A DNA stretch of 64,000 bases. It comes from Oscillospiraceae bacterium (GTDB lineage Bacteria; Bacillota; Clostridia; Oscillospirales; Acutalibacteraceae). A model generated the notes under the pieces. That model saw only the letters and a program-made list of their open reading frames with translations, was not told the origin of the DNA and did not search any database. The stretch covers positions 214,433 through 278,432 of the forward strand of contig SVOS01000001.1 in NCBI GenBank assembly GCA_015066245.1, given 5' to 3'. Within the stretch, counting starts at the first letter, position 1. Each line of letters begins with the position of its first letter. The translations under genes and the position numbers were made by a program. This document shows positions 28,861 to 40,264 of the stretch, piece by piece.

Positions 28861-29730
28861 ATGGCTAAGAAAAAATCTGGTCTTGGCAAAGGTATAGATG
28901 CCATTTTTATGGAAAATGAAACCGAAAGCCGCGACTCGGTGGTGGTTCTGGGTATTGACGAGATATCCCCTAACCGCAGTCAGCCTCGTACAGAGTTTGA
29001 CCCCGAGGCACTGGCAGAGCTTACAGACAGTATCAGCAAACATGGTGTGCTCCAGCCTATTCTGGTACGTCCTCTTATTGCAGGCGGATATCAGATTGTA
29101 GCAGGCGAAAGACGTTACAGAGCATCCTTGCAGGCAGGACTTTCGGAGATTCCTGCCATTATCCGTGAGCTTGACGACAAAGAGACAATGGAGATTGCTC
29201 TTATCGAAAACTTACAGAGAAAAGACCTTACTGCAGTTGAAGAAGCTTTAGGCTACGATGCTTTGATGAAAAATCACGGCTTTACACAGGAAGAAGTTGC
29301 AGATGCCGTGGGAAAGTCAAGGTCAGCAGTTGCAAATGCTCTGAGACTTCTTACTTTGCCCGATGCTGTAATTGAGCTTATTAAAGAAGGCAAACTCAGT
29401 GCAGGCCACGCAAGAGCATTGGTAAGCATCGAGGATGAGGAAATTTCCATCAAACTTGCAAATGAAATCGTTGACAACGGCTTGTCTGTGCGTGCAGTAG
29501 AATCCCTTGCAAAGAATGTTCAGAAGAAAAAGAAAGTCAAAGAAACCGACGGCAGAAAGTCAAAGAAACCCACATATTTTGCCGAGGTGGAGATGGCACT
29601 TTCCGAGAATATGGGCAGACGTGTAGTTGTAACTGCTGCCAAAAACGGCACAGGCGGTACAATTTCCATAGATTTTTATTCAGATGATGAGCTTAAGGCA
29701 ATTGCAAACCGCATTGCCGAAGTGGATTAA
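28861..29730 (+). CDS. parB: Chromosome-partitioning protein ParB (Spo0J)
   Basis: A 289-residue ParB that binds parS, loads as a CTP-gated clamp and recruits SMC. Starts MAKKKSGLGKGIDAIF, followed by ISPNRSQPRTEFD, the CTP-binding GERRYRA motif, the helix-turn-helix TQEEVADAVGKSRSAVANALR and the RNA-like lysine-rich segment before the C-terminal dimer domain. AAGGAGAA lies inside the parA end. The track start at 28789 is too early. Confidence 0.96.
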   Translation: MAKKKSGLGKGIDAIFMENETESRDSVVVLGIDEISPNRSQPRTEFDPEALAELTDSISKHGVLQPILVRPLIAGGYQIVAGERRYRASLQAGLSEIPAIIRELDDKETMEIALIENLQRKDLTAVEEALGYDALMKNHGFTQEEVADAVGKSRSAVANALRLLTLPDAVIELIKEGKLSAGHARALVSIEDEEISIKLANEIVDNGLSVRAVESLAKNVQKKKKVKETDGRKSKKPTYFAEVEMALSENMGRRVVVTAAKNGTGGTISIDFYSDDELKAIANRIAEVD

Positions 29731-29768
29731 TTTTGATATAACTTGTATTTACACAGGAGGATATAAAG

Positions 29769-31058
29769 ATGATTGATATTAAATTTTTGAGAGAAAATCC
29801 CGAAGCAGTAAAGGAAAATATCCGCAAAAAGTTTCAGGACAACAAGCTTCCCCTTGTTGACGAGGTAATTGAGCTTGATAAGCAGAGCCGTCAGGCAAAA
29901 GGCGAGGCTGATGCATTAAGAGCAGAGCGTAACAAGTACTCAAAGCAGATTGGTGCTTTAATGGGTCAGGGCAAACGTGAAGAGGCTGAGGCTATGAAAA
30001 AGCTTGTTACAGAAAAGGGTGACGAGCTCGCAGCACTTGAGAAGAAGGAAGCTGAGCTTTCAGAGCGTGTTAAGACAATTATGATGACAATTCCCAACAT
30101 TATCGACCCCTCTGTTCCTATCGGCAAGGATGACTCTGAGAATGTTGAGGTACAGCGTTACGGTGAGCCTGTTACTCCCGATTTTGAGGTTCCCTATCAT
30201 ACAGAGATTATGGAGCGTTTCTGCGGTATTGACCTTGATGCTGCAAGAAAGGTTGCAGGTAATGGTTTTTACTATCTCATGGGTGACATCGCAAGACTTC
30301 ACTCTGCTGTTATCTCCTATGCAAGAGATTTTATGATTGACCGCGGATTTACTTATTGCGTTCCTCCCTTTATGATTCGTGCAGAGGTTGTAACAGGTGT
30401 TATGAGCTTTGCTGAGATGGATGCTATGATGTATAAGATTGAGGGCGAGGACCTTTATCTTATCGGTACAAGCGAGCATTCTATGATTGGTAAATTTATC
30501 GACACAATCACTCCCGAGAAGGAGCTTCCCTATACTCTCACAAGCTACAGCCCCTGCTTCAGAAAAGAAAAGGGTGCTCACGGTATTGAGGAGAGAGGCG
30601 TATATCGTATTCACCAGTTTGAAAAGCAGGAAATGATAGTTGTTTGTAAGCCTGAGGACAGCCCCAAGTATTTTGATGTTCTATGGCAGAACACAGTTGA
30701 CCTTTTCAGAAGTCTTGATATTCCCGTAAGAACACTTGAGTGTTGCTCAGGCGACCTTGCAGACCTTAAGGTTAAGTCCATTGACGTTGAGGCATGGTCT
30801 CCCAGACAGCAGAAGTATTTTGAAGTTGGCTCATGCTCAAATCTCGGCGATGCTCAGGCAAGACGTCTTAAGATTCGCGTAAATGGCGAAGATAACAACA
30901 AATACTTTGCTCATACTCTTAACAATACTGTTGTTGCTCCTCCCAGAATGCTTATTGCTTTCTTAGAGAATAACTTAAACGCAGATGGTTCTGTTAATAT
31001 TCCTGTAGCTCTCAGACCCTATATGGGCGGTAAAGAGAAGCTTACTCCCTGTAAATAA
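29769..31058 (+). CDS. serS: Seryl-tRNA synthetase
   Basis: A 429-residue class II synthetase. The N-terminal long coiled-coil arm (residues about 30-100) contacts the tRNA-Ser variable arm. Motif 2 appears as CFRKEKGAHGIEERGVYRIHQF and motif 3 as LNNTVVAPPRMLIAFLEN. AGGAGG stands before the ATG; no T-box leader is seen in the 38-base gap after parB. A strong terminator follows. Confidence 0.97.
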   Translation: MIDIKFLRENPEAVKENIRKKFQDNKLPLVDEVIELDKQSRQAKGEADALRAERNKYSKQIGALMGQGKREEAEAMKKLVTEKGDELAALEKKEAELSERVKTIMMTIPNIIDPSVPIGKDDSENVEVQRYGEPVTPDFEVPYHTEIMERFCGIDLDAARKVAGNGFYYLMGDIARLHSAVISYARDFMIDRGFTYCVPPFMIRAEVVTGVMSFAEMDAMMYKIEGEDLYLIGTSEHSMIGKFIDTITPEKELPYTLTSYSPCFRKEKGAHGIEERGVYRIHQFEKQEMIVVCKPEDSPKYFDVLWQNTVDLFRSLDIPVRTLECCSGDLADLKVKSIDVEAWSPRQQKYFEVGSCSNLGDAQARRLKIRVNGEDNNKYFAHTLNNTVVAPPRMLIAFLENNLNADGSVNIPVALRPYMGGKEKLTPCK

Positions 31059-31063
31059 TAACG

Positions 31064-31094
31064 ACCGCCCGAAATTTCTTTCGGGCGGTTTAAT
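31064..31094 (+). terminator. Terminator after serS
   Basis: ACCGCCCGAAA and TTTCGGGCGGT form an 11-base-pair stem with a TTTC loop, then TTTAAT. Confidence 0.88.
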
Positions 31095-31137
31095 ATTATA
31101 TAGAATATAAATGTATTATAATCAAGGAGGAATTTTC

Positions 31138-32304
31138 GTGAAACCATTAAAAAGTATACTTGCTGTATTATTGTGCTTAACCATAGTTGTGGCACTTTGC
31201 ATTCCTTGTTTTGCAGCTCCTGAAACAGATGGCGTTGATGCAGAATTTATGTATAAGCTCTACATCACGGATATGCTCTATAACGACATGATTACCTCCG
31301 GCAAAAGCCGCGACGAGCTTCTTGAGAAACGAGCCGACGAGCTTGGACTCAGCGATATCAGAGCTTATGAAATAGAGCTGGAGTGTGGTCTTCACCCCGT
31401 TATTTATACAAAAGACGAGCTGCCTCTGCCCTCTACAACTGCTACTGAGCCTGCAGAAACCGAGACAACTCCCATAACAACCGTAGAGCCTACAGAAATT
31501 ACTACGACTCCGTCTGCATCTGTTCCTACGGATAATGTAACCGAGCCCTCTGAGCCTGCAAATACATCAACTTCCGAAACAGAAGACCAGGAAACAGGAA
31601 CAAACAGATACTACTTCTACAAGCCGGGCTATTGGTTAGAAAACGAGTACTCTGACACAGTAGGTATCGACTGGTGGGACGACGATACAGACGCACCTTC
31701 GGCATGGCCCGGATATGAGGCTAAAAAAGCTGATTTTGAGGGCGTTTATTACTATGATGTGCCAAAAGATGTAACTACAATTATTTGGAATAACTTTGTT
31801 GACGGCTCAAACTCCGAAACTGATATTTATCAATATCTGTATCAGACAAAAAATATACCCACCGAGTACTATGATCCCGGTGAGTGCGTATTATATCCAA
31901 ATGGTACAGAGTCCTTTGACGGTATGATATTTATTTGTAATGGTATGGTATATTCTAGCGATTATAGTGTTTTAAAAGATGTATATATCGGTGAGTGGTA
32001 TTATTACTACGGCAACGGTGAGTATGGAATTACTCCGAAAAAGAGTGAGGATTTCTATTCTTCTTCCTTTCTTACAGATGTTCCCGATTCTGATGAATTT
32101 GATAAAAGTATTATCCCCATTTTCGGTGATGTAAATATTGATAGCAAGCTTAATATTAAGGATGCTACGATAATTCAGAAGTATATTGCTATGCTTTGGG
32201 CATTTGACAAGATTAAGTTATATCTTGCAGATATTAATAAAGACTTTGTTATAAATATAAAGGATGCAACAACTATCCAGAAAAAGCTTGCAAACATAAT
32301 CTGA
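31138..32304 (+). CDS. Secreted dockerin protein with a WPG/aromatic domain
   Basis: A 388-residue protein from a GTG start preceded by AAGGAGG; the track start at 31111 lacks a site. A signal peptide (LKSILAVLLCLTIVVALCIPCFA) is followed by a short helical region, a Thr/Glu/Pro linker (about 95-155) and a domain of about 150 residues with GIDWWDDDTDAPSAWPGYEA and YYYDVPKDVTTIIWNNFVDG. The WPG and strand pattern resemble starch-binding CBM26 modules, and similar segments recur in Ruminococcus proteins as I recall them. The C-terminus is a type I dockerin: DVNIDSKLNIKDATIIQKYI and DINKDFVINIKDATTIQKKL. Ligand unknown. Confidence 0.85.
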   Translation: MKPLKSILAVLLCLTIVVALCIPCFAAPETDGVDAEFMYKLYITDMLYNDMITSGKSRDELLEKRADELGLSDIRAYEIELECGLHPVIYTKDELPLPSTTATEPAETETTPITTVEPTEITTTPSASVPTDNVTEPSEPANTSTSETEDQETGTNRYYFYKPGYWLENEYSDTVGIDWWDDDTDAPSAWPGYEAKKADFEGVYYYDVPKDVTTIIWNNFVDGSNSETDIYQYLYQTKNIPTEYYDPGECVLYPNGTESFDGMIFICNGMVYSSDYSVLKDVYIGEWYYYYGNGEYGITPKKSEDFYSSSFLTDVPDSDEFDKSIIPIFGDVNIDSKLNIKDATIIQKYIAMLWAFDKIKLYLADINKDFVINIKDATTIQKKLANII

Positions 32305-32314
32305 ATATAATAGT

Positions 32315-32346
32315 AAAAGCTTCCCTTTTTCGGGAAGCTTTTATTC
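32315..32346. terminator. Terminator between dockerin gene and convergent LEA-like gene
   Basis: AAAAGCTTCCC and GGGAAGCTTTT form an 11-base-pair stem; T-rich on the right side. Confidence 0.85.
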
Positions 32347-32366
32347 TTATAAATTATATAAAACTA

Positions 32367-33092
32367 TCAGAATTTGAATTCTTCTGCGGATTCTTCGTCC
32401 ACAGAATTGATAGCATCTTCTATTCTTTTGAGAATATCGTCGTATTCCTCGAGAACTTCTTCGTCGGATTTGTGAACGCTGGAGGATTTGGACTCTTTCT
32501 CATATTTCTTCTGTTCTTTTTTCTCGGCTTTCTTATCTGCTTTTGCTTTGGATTTTTCTTTGATGTCCTTTGCTTTCTCCTTAGCTTTTTCAGAAATATC
32601 CGCAGCTTTGTCTTTTGCCTTGATGCCTAAGTCAGCGGCTTTGTCCTTGGCCTTGATAGAGAGGTCTTCTGCTTTGGCAGATGCCTTTGCTGCAAATTCC
32701 GAGCCTTTTTCCTTTGCAAAGTTTTTTGCATCCTTTGCCTTTTCTAAGGCGGCATCTTTTGCGGCATTTACAGTGTCGCTGAGCTTTTCTTCAAAAGCCT
32801 TTGTGCATTCATCCACAGACGCAGCAACTTTAAGGTTGTCATATCTTACCTTTGCTCGGAGAATTCTTGCCTCCAGCTTCTTGGCTTCTTCAACCAAAGA
32901 CTCCCGTCTTTTTTTATCTCCGCCTGTTACATCAATTCTGCCGATTCTGGAATAAATGAAATCAAGCTGTCTCTTATCCTGAAGCATAACATCAAGAAGA
33001 CGGTTCTGCTGGGATTTTATACGTGCTTTTTCAACGGTTTCCTCAGCCATATCTATCATAAGGGAAACAATTTCTTTGCATGTACTTAACAT
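32367..33092 (-). CDS. Lys/Ala-rich helical protein with LEA-like 11-residue repeats
   Basis: A 241-residue protein. Residues 1-110 are predicted helical, with MLSTCKEIVSLMIDMAEETVEKARIKSQQNRLLDVML. Residues about 120-205 are Ala/Lys/Glu/Asp-rich and include four exact 11-residue units: DLSIKAKDKAA, DLGIKAKDKAA, DISEKAKEKAK, DIKEKSKAKAD. This period is typical of LEA group 3 and amphipathic-helix proteins. An acidic tail ends EDAINSVDEESAEEFKF. No signal peptide. GAAAGGAG before the ATG. Role unknown; membrane association or desiccation/stress protection are only guesses. Confidence 0.8.
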   Translation of the reverse strand: MLSTCKEIVSLMIDMAEETVEKARIKSQQNRLLDVMLQDKRQLDFIYSRIGRIDVTGGDKKRRESLVEEAKKLEARILRAKVRYDNLKVAASVDECTKAFEEKLSDTVNAAKDAALEKAKDAKNFAKEKGSEFAAKASAKAEDLSIKAKDKAADLGIKAKDKAADISEKAKEKAKDIKEKSKAKADKKAEKKEQKKYEKESKSSSVHKSDEEVLEEYDDILKRIEDAINSVDEESAEEFKF

Positions 33093-33242
33093 AAAAATAA
33101 ACTCCTTTCGGAAATCTTGTCTTTCATAGTATTAACATTATCGCATTAATTAGCAATAAAATCAACAAAAATTTTGTCGCCCTATTGGTTTAGGATGAAT
33201 TTTGTGATATAATTAAATATATTTTCTAAGGAGTATATGAAT

Positions 33243-33935
33243 ATGGCAAATGTAGTTGTTAAGAAAATTGCCTGCCCAAAGTGCAGCGAAACAACAGATG
33301 CAAAGCTTTTTATGAGCATTAATGCTACCAATGAGCCTACACTGAGAGGCGATATTTTAGACGAAAAGCTTCTGAAGTGGCGATGCTCAGCCTGCGGATA
33401 TGAGGCAAGACTTACATATCCCCTTTTATATAACGACATGAAAAACCGCTTTATGGTCTATCTTATTCCCGAGGCAGACCGCTTTCAGCTTGAGGACGTA
33501 GAGCTTGAGCAGAAGTACGAGCGTCTTAAAGGCATCAGAAAGCGTCTGGCACCTGACTTCAATGTTTTCAAAGAAAAGGTGTTTATCTTTGAGTCGGGGC
33601 TTGATGATATGGCGGTGGAGATTACAAAGCTTGTAATCAGCGAGATTGTAGCCAAAAAATATGGTATCAAGCACGTTGAGGAAGGATATCTCTCAATGTA
33701 TGACAGAGAGAAAAACACCATGGGTTTTACCTTCTTTGTAGGCAAAGAGCGTGAGCCCTATGTTCAGTCTGCTCGTCTTGAGATTTACGGCAAATCTGTT
33801 GGTATCGTATCAGAGCTTGCAATCAAGGACAAGAAAATCAGCGGGTTTATCAAGATTGACCGCGAATGGGCAGAAAATGTCCTCTACAGATACAAGAGGA
33901 TGAAGCAGCTTGGCAAAAGTGCAGAGGAAGAATAA
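33243..33935 (+). CDS. CpXC-domain protein
   Basis: A 230-residue protein. The N-terminal 75 residues hold a zinc-binding CpXC domain (IACPKCSE at the start and CSACGYEA near residue 50), a family of unknown role. The rest is a mixed alpha/beta region with no family I recognise. Two ATGs are possible; the second (33243) has AAGGAG at nine-base spacing, the first only three. The acetyltransferase gene follows after three bases. Confidence 0.8.
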   Translation: MANVVVKKIACPKCSETTDAKLFMSINATNEPTLRGDILDEKLLKWRCSACGYEARLTYPLLYNDMKNRFMVYLIPEADRFQLEDVELEQKYERLKGIRKRLAPDFNVFKEKVFIFESGLDDMAVEITKLVISEIVAKKYGIKHVEEGYLSMYDREKNTMGFTFFVGKEREPYVQSARLEIYGKSVGIVSELAIKDKKISGFIKIDREWAENVLYRYKRMKQLGKSAEEE

Positions 33936-33938
33936 AAT

Positions 33939-34529
33939 ATGACTGAAAAAGAAAAAATGCTGAATACTCTCCCCTATGTGGGATGGGACCCGGAGCTTGA
34001 AGAAGAAAAAGCAAGAGTCCGTGAGCTGGTGTATGAGTATAATAACTCAAGACCCGCTGAGCGTGAAAAGCGAAATGAGCTAATCACCAAAATTTTAGGC
34101 TCTCGCAAGAATAATGCCTTTATGGAGCCGCCTTTTCATTGCGACTACGGATACAATATTCATGTTGGTGAGAATTTTTATGCAAATTTCAATCTGACAA
34201 TTCTCGATTGCAGCAAAGTTACAATTGGCGACAATGTGCTTATTGCACCTAATGTTACAATTACTGCTGCAGGTCATCCAATACATCCCGAAATGCGAAA
34301 GGTTGCAGAGTATGCCGCACCGGTAAAAATCGGCGATGATGTGTGGATTGGTGCAGGAGTTATCGTAAACCCCGGTGTTACCATCGGCTCGGGCTCGGTA
34401 ATCGGCTCAGGCTCAGTGGTTACAAAGGATATTCCGCCTATGGTGGTGGCTGTGGGCAACCCCTGCAGAGTCCTCAGAGAAATCACCGAAGAAGACAAAC
34501 AGTATTATTTTAAGAAAATGAAATTTTAG
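33939..34529 (+). CDS. Sugar O-acetyltransferase (Maa/LacA type)
   Basis: A 196-residue left-handed beta-helix acetyltransferase. Typical markers: PFHCDYGYNIHVGENFYANFN, ITAAGHPIHPE with the catalytic histidine, and hexapeptide repeats IGDDVWIGAGVIVNPGVTIG, ending in VGNPCRVLREI. Such enzymes move acetyl from acetyl-CoA to maltose or galactosides; the exact sugar is not visible. Coupled to the CpXC gene. Confidence 0.92.
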   Translation: MTEKEKMLNTLPYVGWDPELEEEKARVRELVYEYNNSRPAEREKRNELITKILGSRKNNAFMEPPFHCDYGYNIHVGENFYANFNLTILDCSKVTIGDNVLIAPNVTITAAGHPIHPEMRKVAEYAAPVKIGDDVWIGAGVIVNPGVTIGSGSVIGSGSVVTKDIPPMVVAVGNPCRVLREITEEDKQYYFKKMKF

Positions 34530-34595
34530 CAAAAAGTAAGTAATGCTGATTTTAAATTGATATACTTAATGGGTGTTGATAAAATAAAATAAGAA

Positions 34596-34646
34596 AAAAG
34601 AGAGAACAAAGCGCATATTGATATCTGCAATGTTCTCTCTTTTATT
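34596..34646 (+). terminator. Terminator after acetyltransferase gene
   Basis: AAAAGAGAGAACA and TGTTCTCTCTTTT form a 13-base-pair stem with a 22-base loop, then T-rich sequence. Confidence 0.75.
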
Positions 34647-34655
34647 TTAGGTTTA

Positions 34656-34831
34656 GCGATATATTCGTAAGCGAATGCGATATAATCTCATTTCAGTCGA
34701 TTGCGATATACTGAGCAATAACTCAGTGCGATATGATATAAATCCTCATTTGCGTAGCAAATATATCGCACGCAAAGCGTATATCGTATTGAGCATCAAT
34801 ATATCGCAAATCCCTTAAGGATTTATATCGC
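34656..34831. repeat. Array of eight GCGATATA cores, four forward and four inverted
   Basis: GCGATATA or one-off copies lie at 34656, 34677, 34703 and 34728; TATATCGC copies lie at 34762, 34780, 34800 and 34824. Between cores are small hairpins such as TTCGTAAGCGAA, CTGAGCAATAACTCAG, TTTGCGTAGCAAA and AAATCCCTTAAGGATTT. The whole is one large inverted arrangement between two convergent genes. It fills most of the 324-base gap. Confidence 0.85.
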
Positions 34832-34852
34832 TTGCGTGATTTTATCACGCAA
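34832..34852 (-). terminator. Terminator-like hairpin of the CBS-protein gene
   Basis: TTGCGTGAT and ATCACGCAA form a nine-base-pair stem with a TTT loop just after the minus-strand stop codon. No strong T run, so it may only be a stabilising stem. Confidence 0.5.
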
Positions 34853-34853
34853 C

Positions 34854-35765
34854 TTATTCCTCAGTATTATGTTTTTCGATAGTAACGGAAAGAATACGTC
34901 TTTCCTCGATTTTGTTGATTTTGAATGTGGCATTGTTGATAGTAACTTCAGGGGTTTCGGAGTCTTCGGGGATTCTGCCCAGATTCTCAAGAATAAAGCC
35001 TGCAACAGTATCGCAGTCGGTTTCGGGAATATCAAGCTCAAGCTCTTTTGAAATATCCTCGATTGATGCACTGCCTTCAACGGTGAAACGATTGTCAGAA
35101 AGCTTCTTTACTTCGTCTTCTTCGTTGTCATATTCGTCGCGGATGTTGCCTAAAATATCCTCAATCAGATCCTCAAGAGTAATAAGTCCCTCGGTGCCGC
35201 CGTATTCGTCCACAACAATTGCCATCTGAACTCTTTTCTTGGTCATTTCTGTAAAAAGCTCGGAGCAGTTCTTGGTTTTGGGAACAAACAGAACATCGCG
35301 GACAACTTTGGAGAGATCAAAGCCCTCAACCTTTGCGCCTACAAAGGGAAGCAAATCCTTTACATACAAAACACCTACGATGGTGTCGATATCGCCTTTG
35401 AAAACAGGGATTCTGGAGTAGCCGCTTTCGATGGCTGCGTCCACCACCTGAGAAAGCTCTGATGTATCTTCAATGGCAGTCATTTCGGTGCGGTGGGTCA
35501 TAATTTCAGAAGCAACCGTATCGTCAAAATCAAAAACATTTTCTATGATGTTTTTTGTAGAATCACCGATAACGCCTTTTTCTTGTCCTTCTTCAACCAG
35601 CGAGAGGATTTCTTCCTCTGCTTCCTGCTGGATTTCTTCGCGGCTTTTGCTGCCGAAAAGTCTTGAAAAAAGCGAGTCTCGTTTTTTGGCTTCTTTAAGC
35701 TTATTACCTGAATCGTCAGGCATTTTGGTCAACCCTTTCGGTTTAAAATTGTGAGTCAGTAACAT
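34854..35765 (-). CDS. CorC/HlyC-type CBS-domain protein
   Basis: A 303-residue soluble protein. It has a pair of CBS domains (MTHRTEMTAIEDTSELSQVV and FVPKTKNCSELFTEM... VVDEYGGTEGLITLEDLIEDILG) and a C-terminal CorC_HlyC transporter-associated domain. No DUF21 membrane domain is present, so it is like CorC rather than full MgtE/YhdP-type exporters. These proteins help magnesium or cobalt efflux systems. The start at 35765 follows GGAGGTGAGG; a later ATG at 35723 is possible. Confidence 0.87.
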   Translation of the reverse strand: MLLTHNFKPKGLTKMPDDSGNKLKEAKKRDSLFSRLFGSKSREEIQQEAEEEILSLVEEGQEKGVIGDSTKNIIENVFDFDDTVASEIMTHRTEMTAIEDTSELSQVVDAAIESGYSRIPVFKGDIDTIVGVLYVKDLLPFVGAKVEGFDLSKVVRDVLFVPKTKNCSELFTEMTKKRVQMAIVVDEYGGTEGLITLEDLIEDILGNIRDEYDNEEDEVKKLSDNRFTVEGSASIEDISKELELDIPETDCDTVAGFILENLGRIPEDSETPEVTINNATFKINKIEERRILSVTIEKHNTEE

Positions 35766-35834
35766 AAAAGTTTCCTCACCTCCATAAGTTTACATAAAAT
35801 CCAATAAAAAGTCAATGGTAAAGGCTTTTTGCAC

Positions 35835-35863
35835 TTTACAAATCACGAATAAAGTGTTATTAT
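35835..35863 (+). promoter_or_regulatory. Possible PFOR gene promoter
   Basis: TTTACA, 17 bases, TATTAT. An inverted repeat AGATGGTAC/GTGCCATCT (35867-35891) lies at or just after the expected start, followed by ATATTTTTT; it may be an attenuator or an operator. Confidence 0.55.
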
Positions 35864-35905
35864 GTTAGATGGTACAAAAGACGTGCCATCTATATTTTTT
35901 AAAGT

Positions 35906-35923
35906 ATGTGAATTTTTTCACAT
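35906..35923. promoter_or_regulatory. Rex-like redox operator in front of PFOR gene
   Basis: ATGTGAATTTTTTCACAT matches the Rex consensus TTGTGAANNNNTTCACAA except at its outer bases. Rex represses fermentation genes until the NADH/NAD ratio rises. The site is in the leader 25 bases before the start codon. Confidence 0.65.
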
Positions 35924-35948
35924 TTATCTAAAAAGGAGGACGATTCCA

Positions 35949-39470
<3,522 letters not shown>

Positions 39471-39521
39471 TCTCATTAGCAAAGACGTTTTCTCACTGAG
39501 GAAAGTATCATAAATAAAATT

Positions 39522-39551
39522 ACGCCCCGAGGGTTTTCTCGGGGCGTTTTT
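39522..39551 (+). terminator. Terminator after PFOR gene
   Basis: ACGCCCCGAG and CTCGGGGCGT form a ten-base-pair stem followed by TTTTTGT. Confidence 0.9.
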
Positions 39552-39618
39552 GTATATGCAAATATGATTGAAAACACGCAAAAACTGTGATACAATTTAA
39601 AAAAGGGGGATTTGAAAG

Positions 39619-40215
39619 ATGAAGAAATTAATTGCACTTGTTTTGATTATACTGACTTTTGGTGCGGTGTTATGTGCCTGCAATGAAGATCCTTTTCAGA
39701 GCATTAAGTCAAAAATCGAAAAAGGCGACTATCAAGGTGTTTGTGATGAGGTAGACAGAAATTACAAGCTGAGAAACGAAGAAGGTCAAAAATATCGCGA
39801 CTATGCTAGTGCGATGCTTGTATTGGAAGAAGGTAATCTGAAAAAAGCACACCTGATGTTCCAGAGTATTGAAGGATTTTTAGATGTAAATGACACTATT
39901 CTCAAATTAGAGCGTTTCTTTTCTGAAATAGAGGGAGAATATGTTGCAGAAAATATACTTGGCACATATTTTATTAAGATTAATGACAAAGGTATCGCAT
40001 CGGTTGGTGCCTTCGATGTAATTGAGTATGACTACAATGTTTTTGCAACAGACCTGGATACCAACGGTACCATTCATTTTTCTTTGGGCTTTGATTACTC
40101 AAAAGATAAATTTTACGATGTCACCCTTGATTCTGACAGAGAGACTATGTTTGTGGCAAATGCTGAAGGCAGCGACCACGATGTATTTGACGGCACATAT
40201 ACAAAAATAAACTAA
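39619..40215 (+). CDS. Secreted lipoprotein of unknown function
   Basis: A 198-residue lipoprotein with signal peptide MKKLIALVLIILTFGAVLCAC and lipobox LCAC. The next 80 residues look helical and repeat-like (SKIEKGDYQGVCDEVDRNYK; EEGNLKKAHLMFQSIEG), suggesting one or two TPR-like hairpins, followed by a beta-rich domain. No family recognised. AAAGGGGG upstream. It lies convergent to pyk and shares its terminator. Confidence 0.8.
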   Translation: MKKLIALVLIILTFGAVLCACNEDPFQSIKSKIEKGDYQGVCDEVDRNYKLRNEEGQKYRDYASAMLVLEEGNLKKAHLMFQSIEGFLDVNDTILKLERFFSEIEGEYVAENILGTYFIKINDKGIASVGAFDVIEYDYNVFATDLDTNGTIHFSLGFDYSKDKFYDVTLDSDRETMFVANAEGSDHDVFDGTYTKIN

Positions 40216-40229
40216 AAAATATAAAAATA

Positions 40230-40264
40230 ACCGCCAAGTGATGATACTTGGCGGTGTTTTTTTG
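40230..40264. terminator. Bidirectional terminator between lipoprotein gene and pyk
   Basis: ACCGCCAAGT and ACTTGGCGGT form a ten-base-pair stem with T run to the right and A run to the left. Confidence 0.88.
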
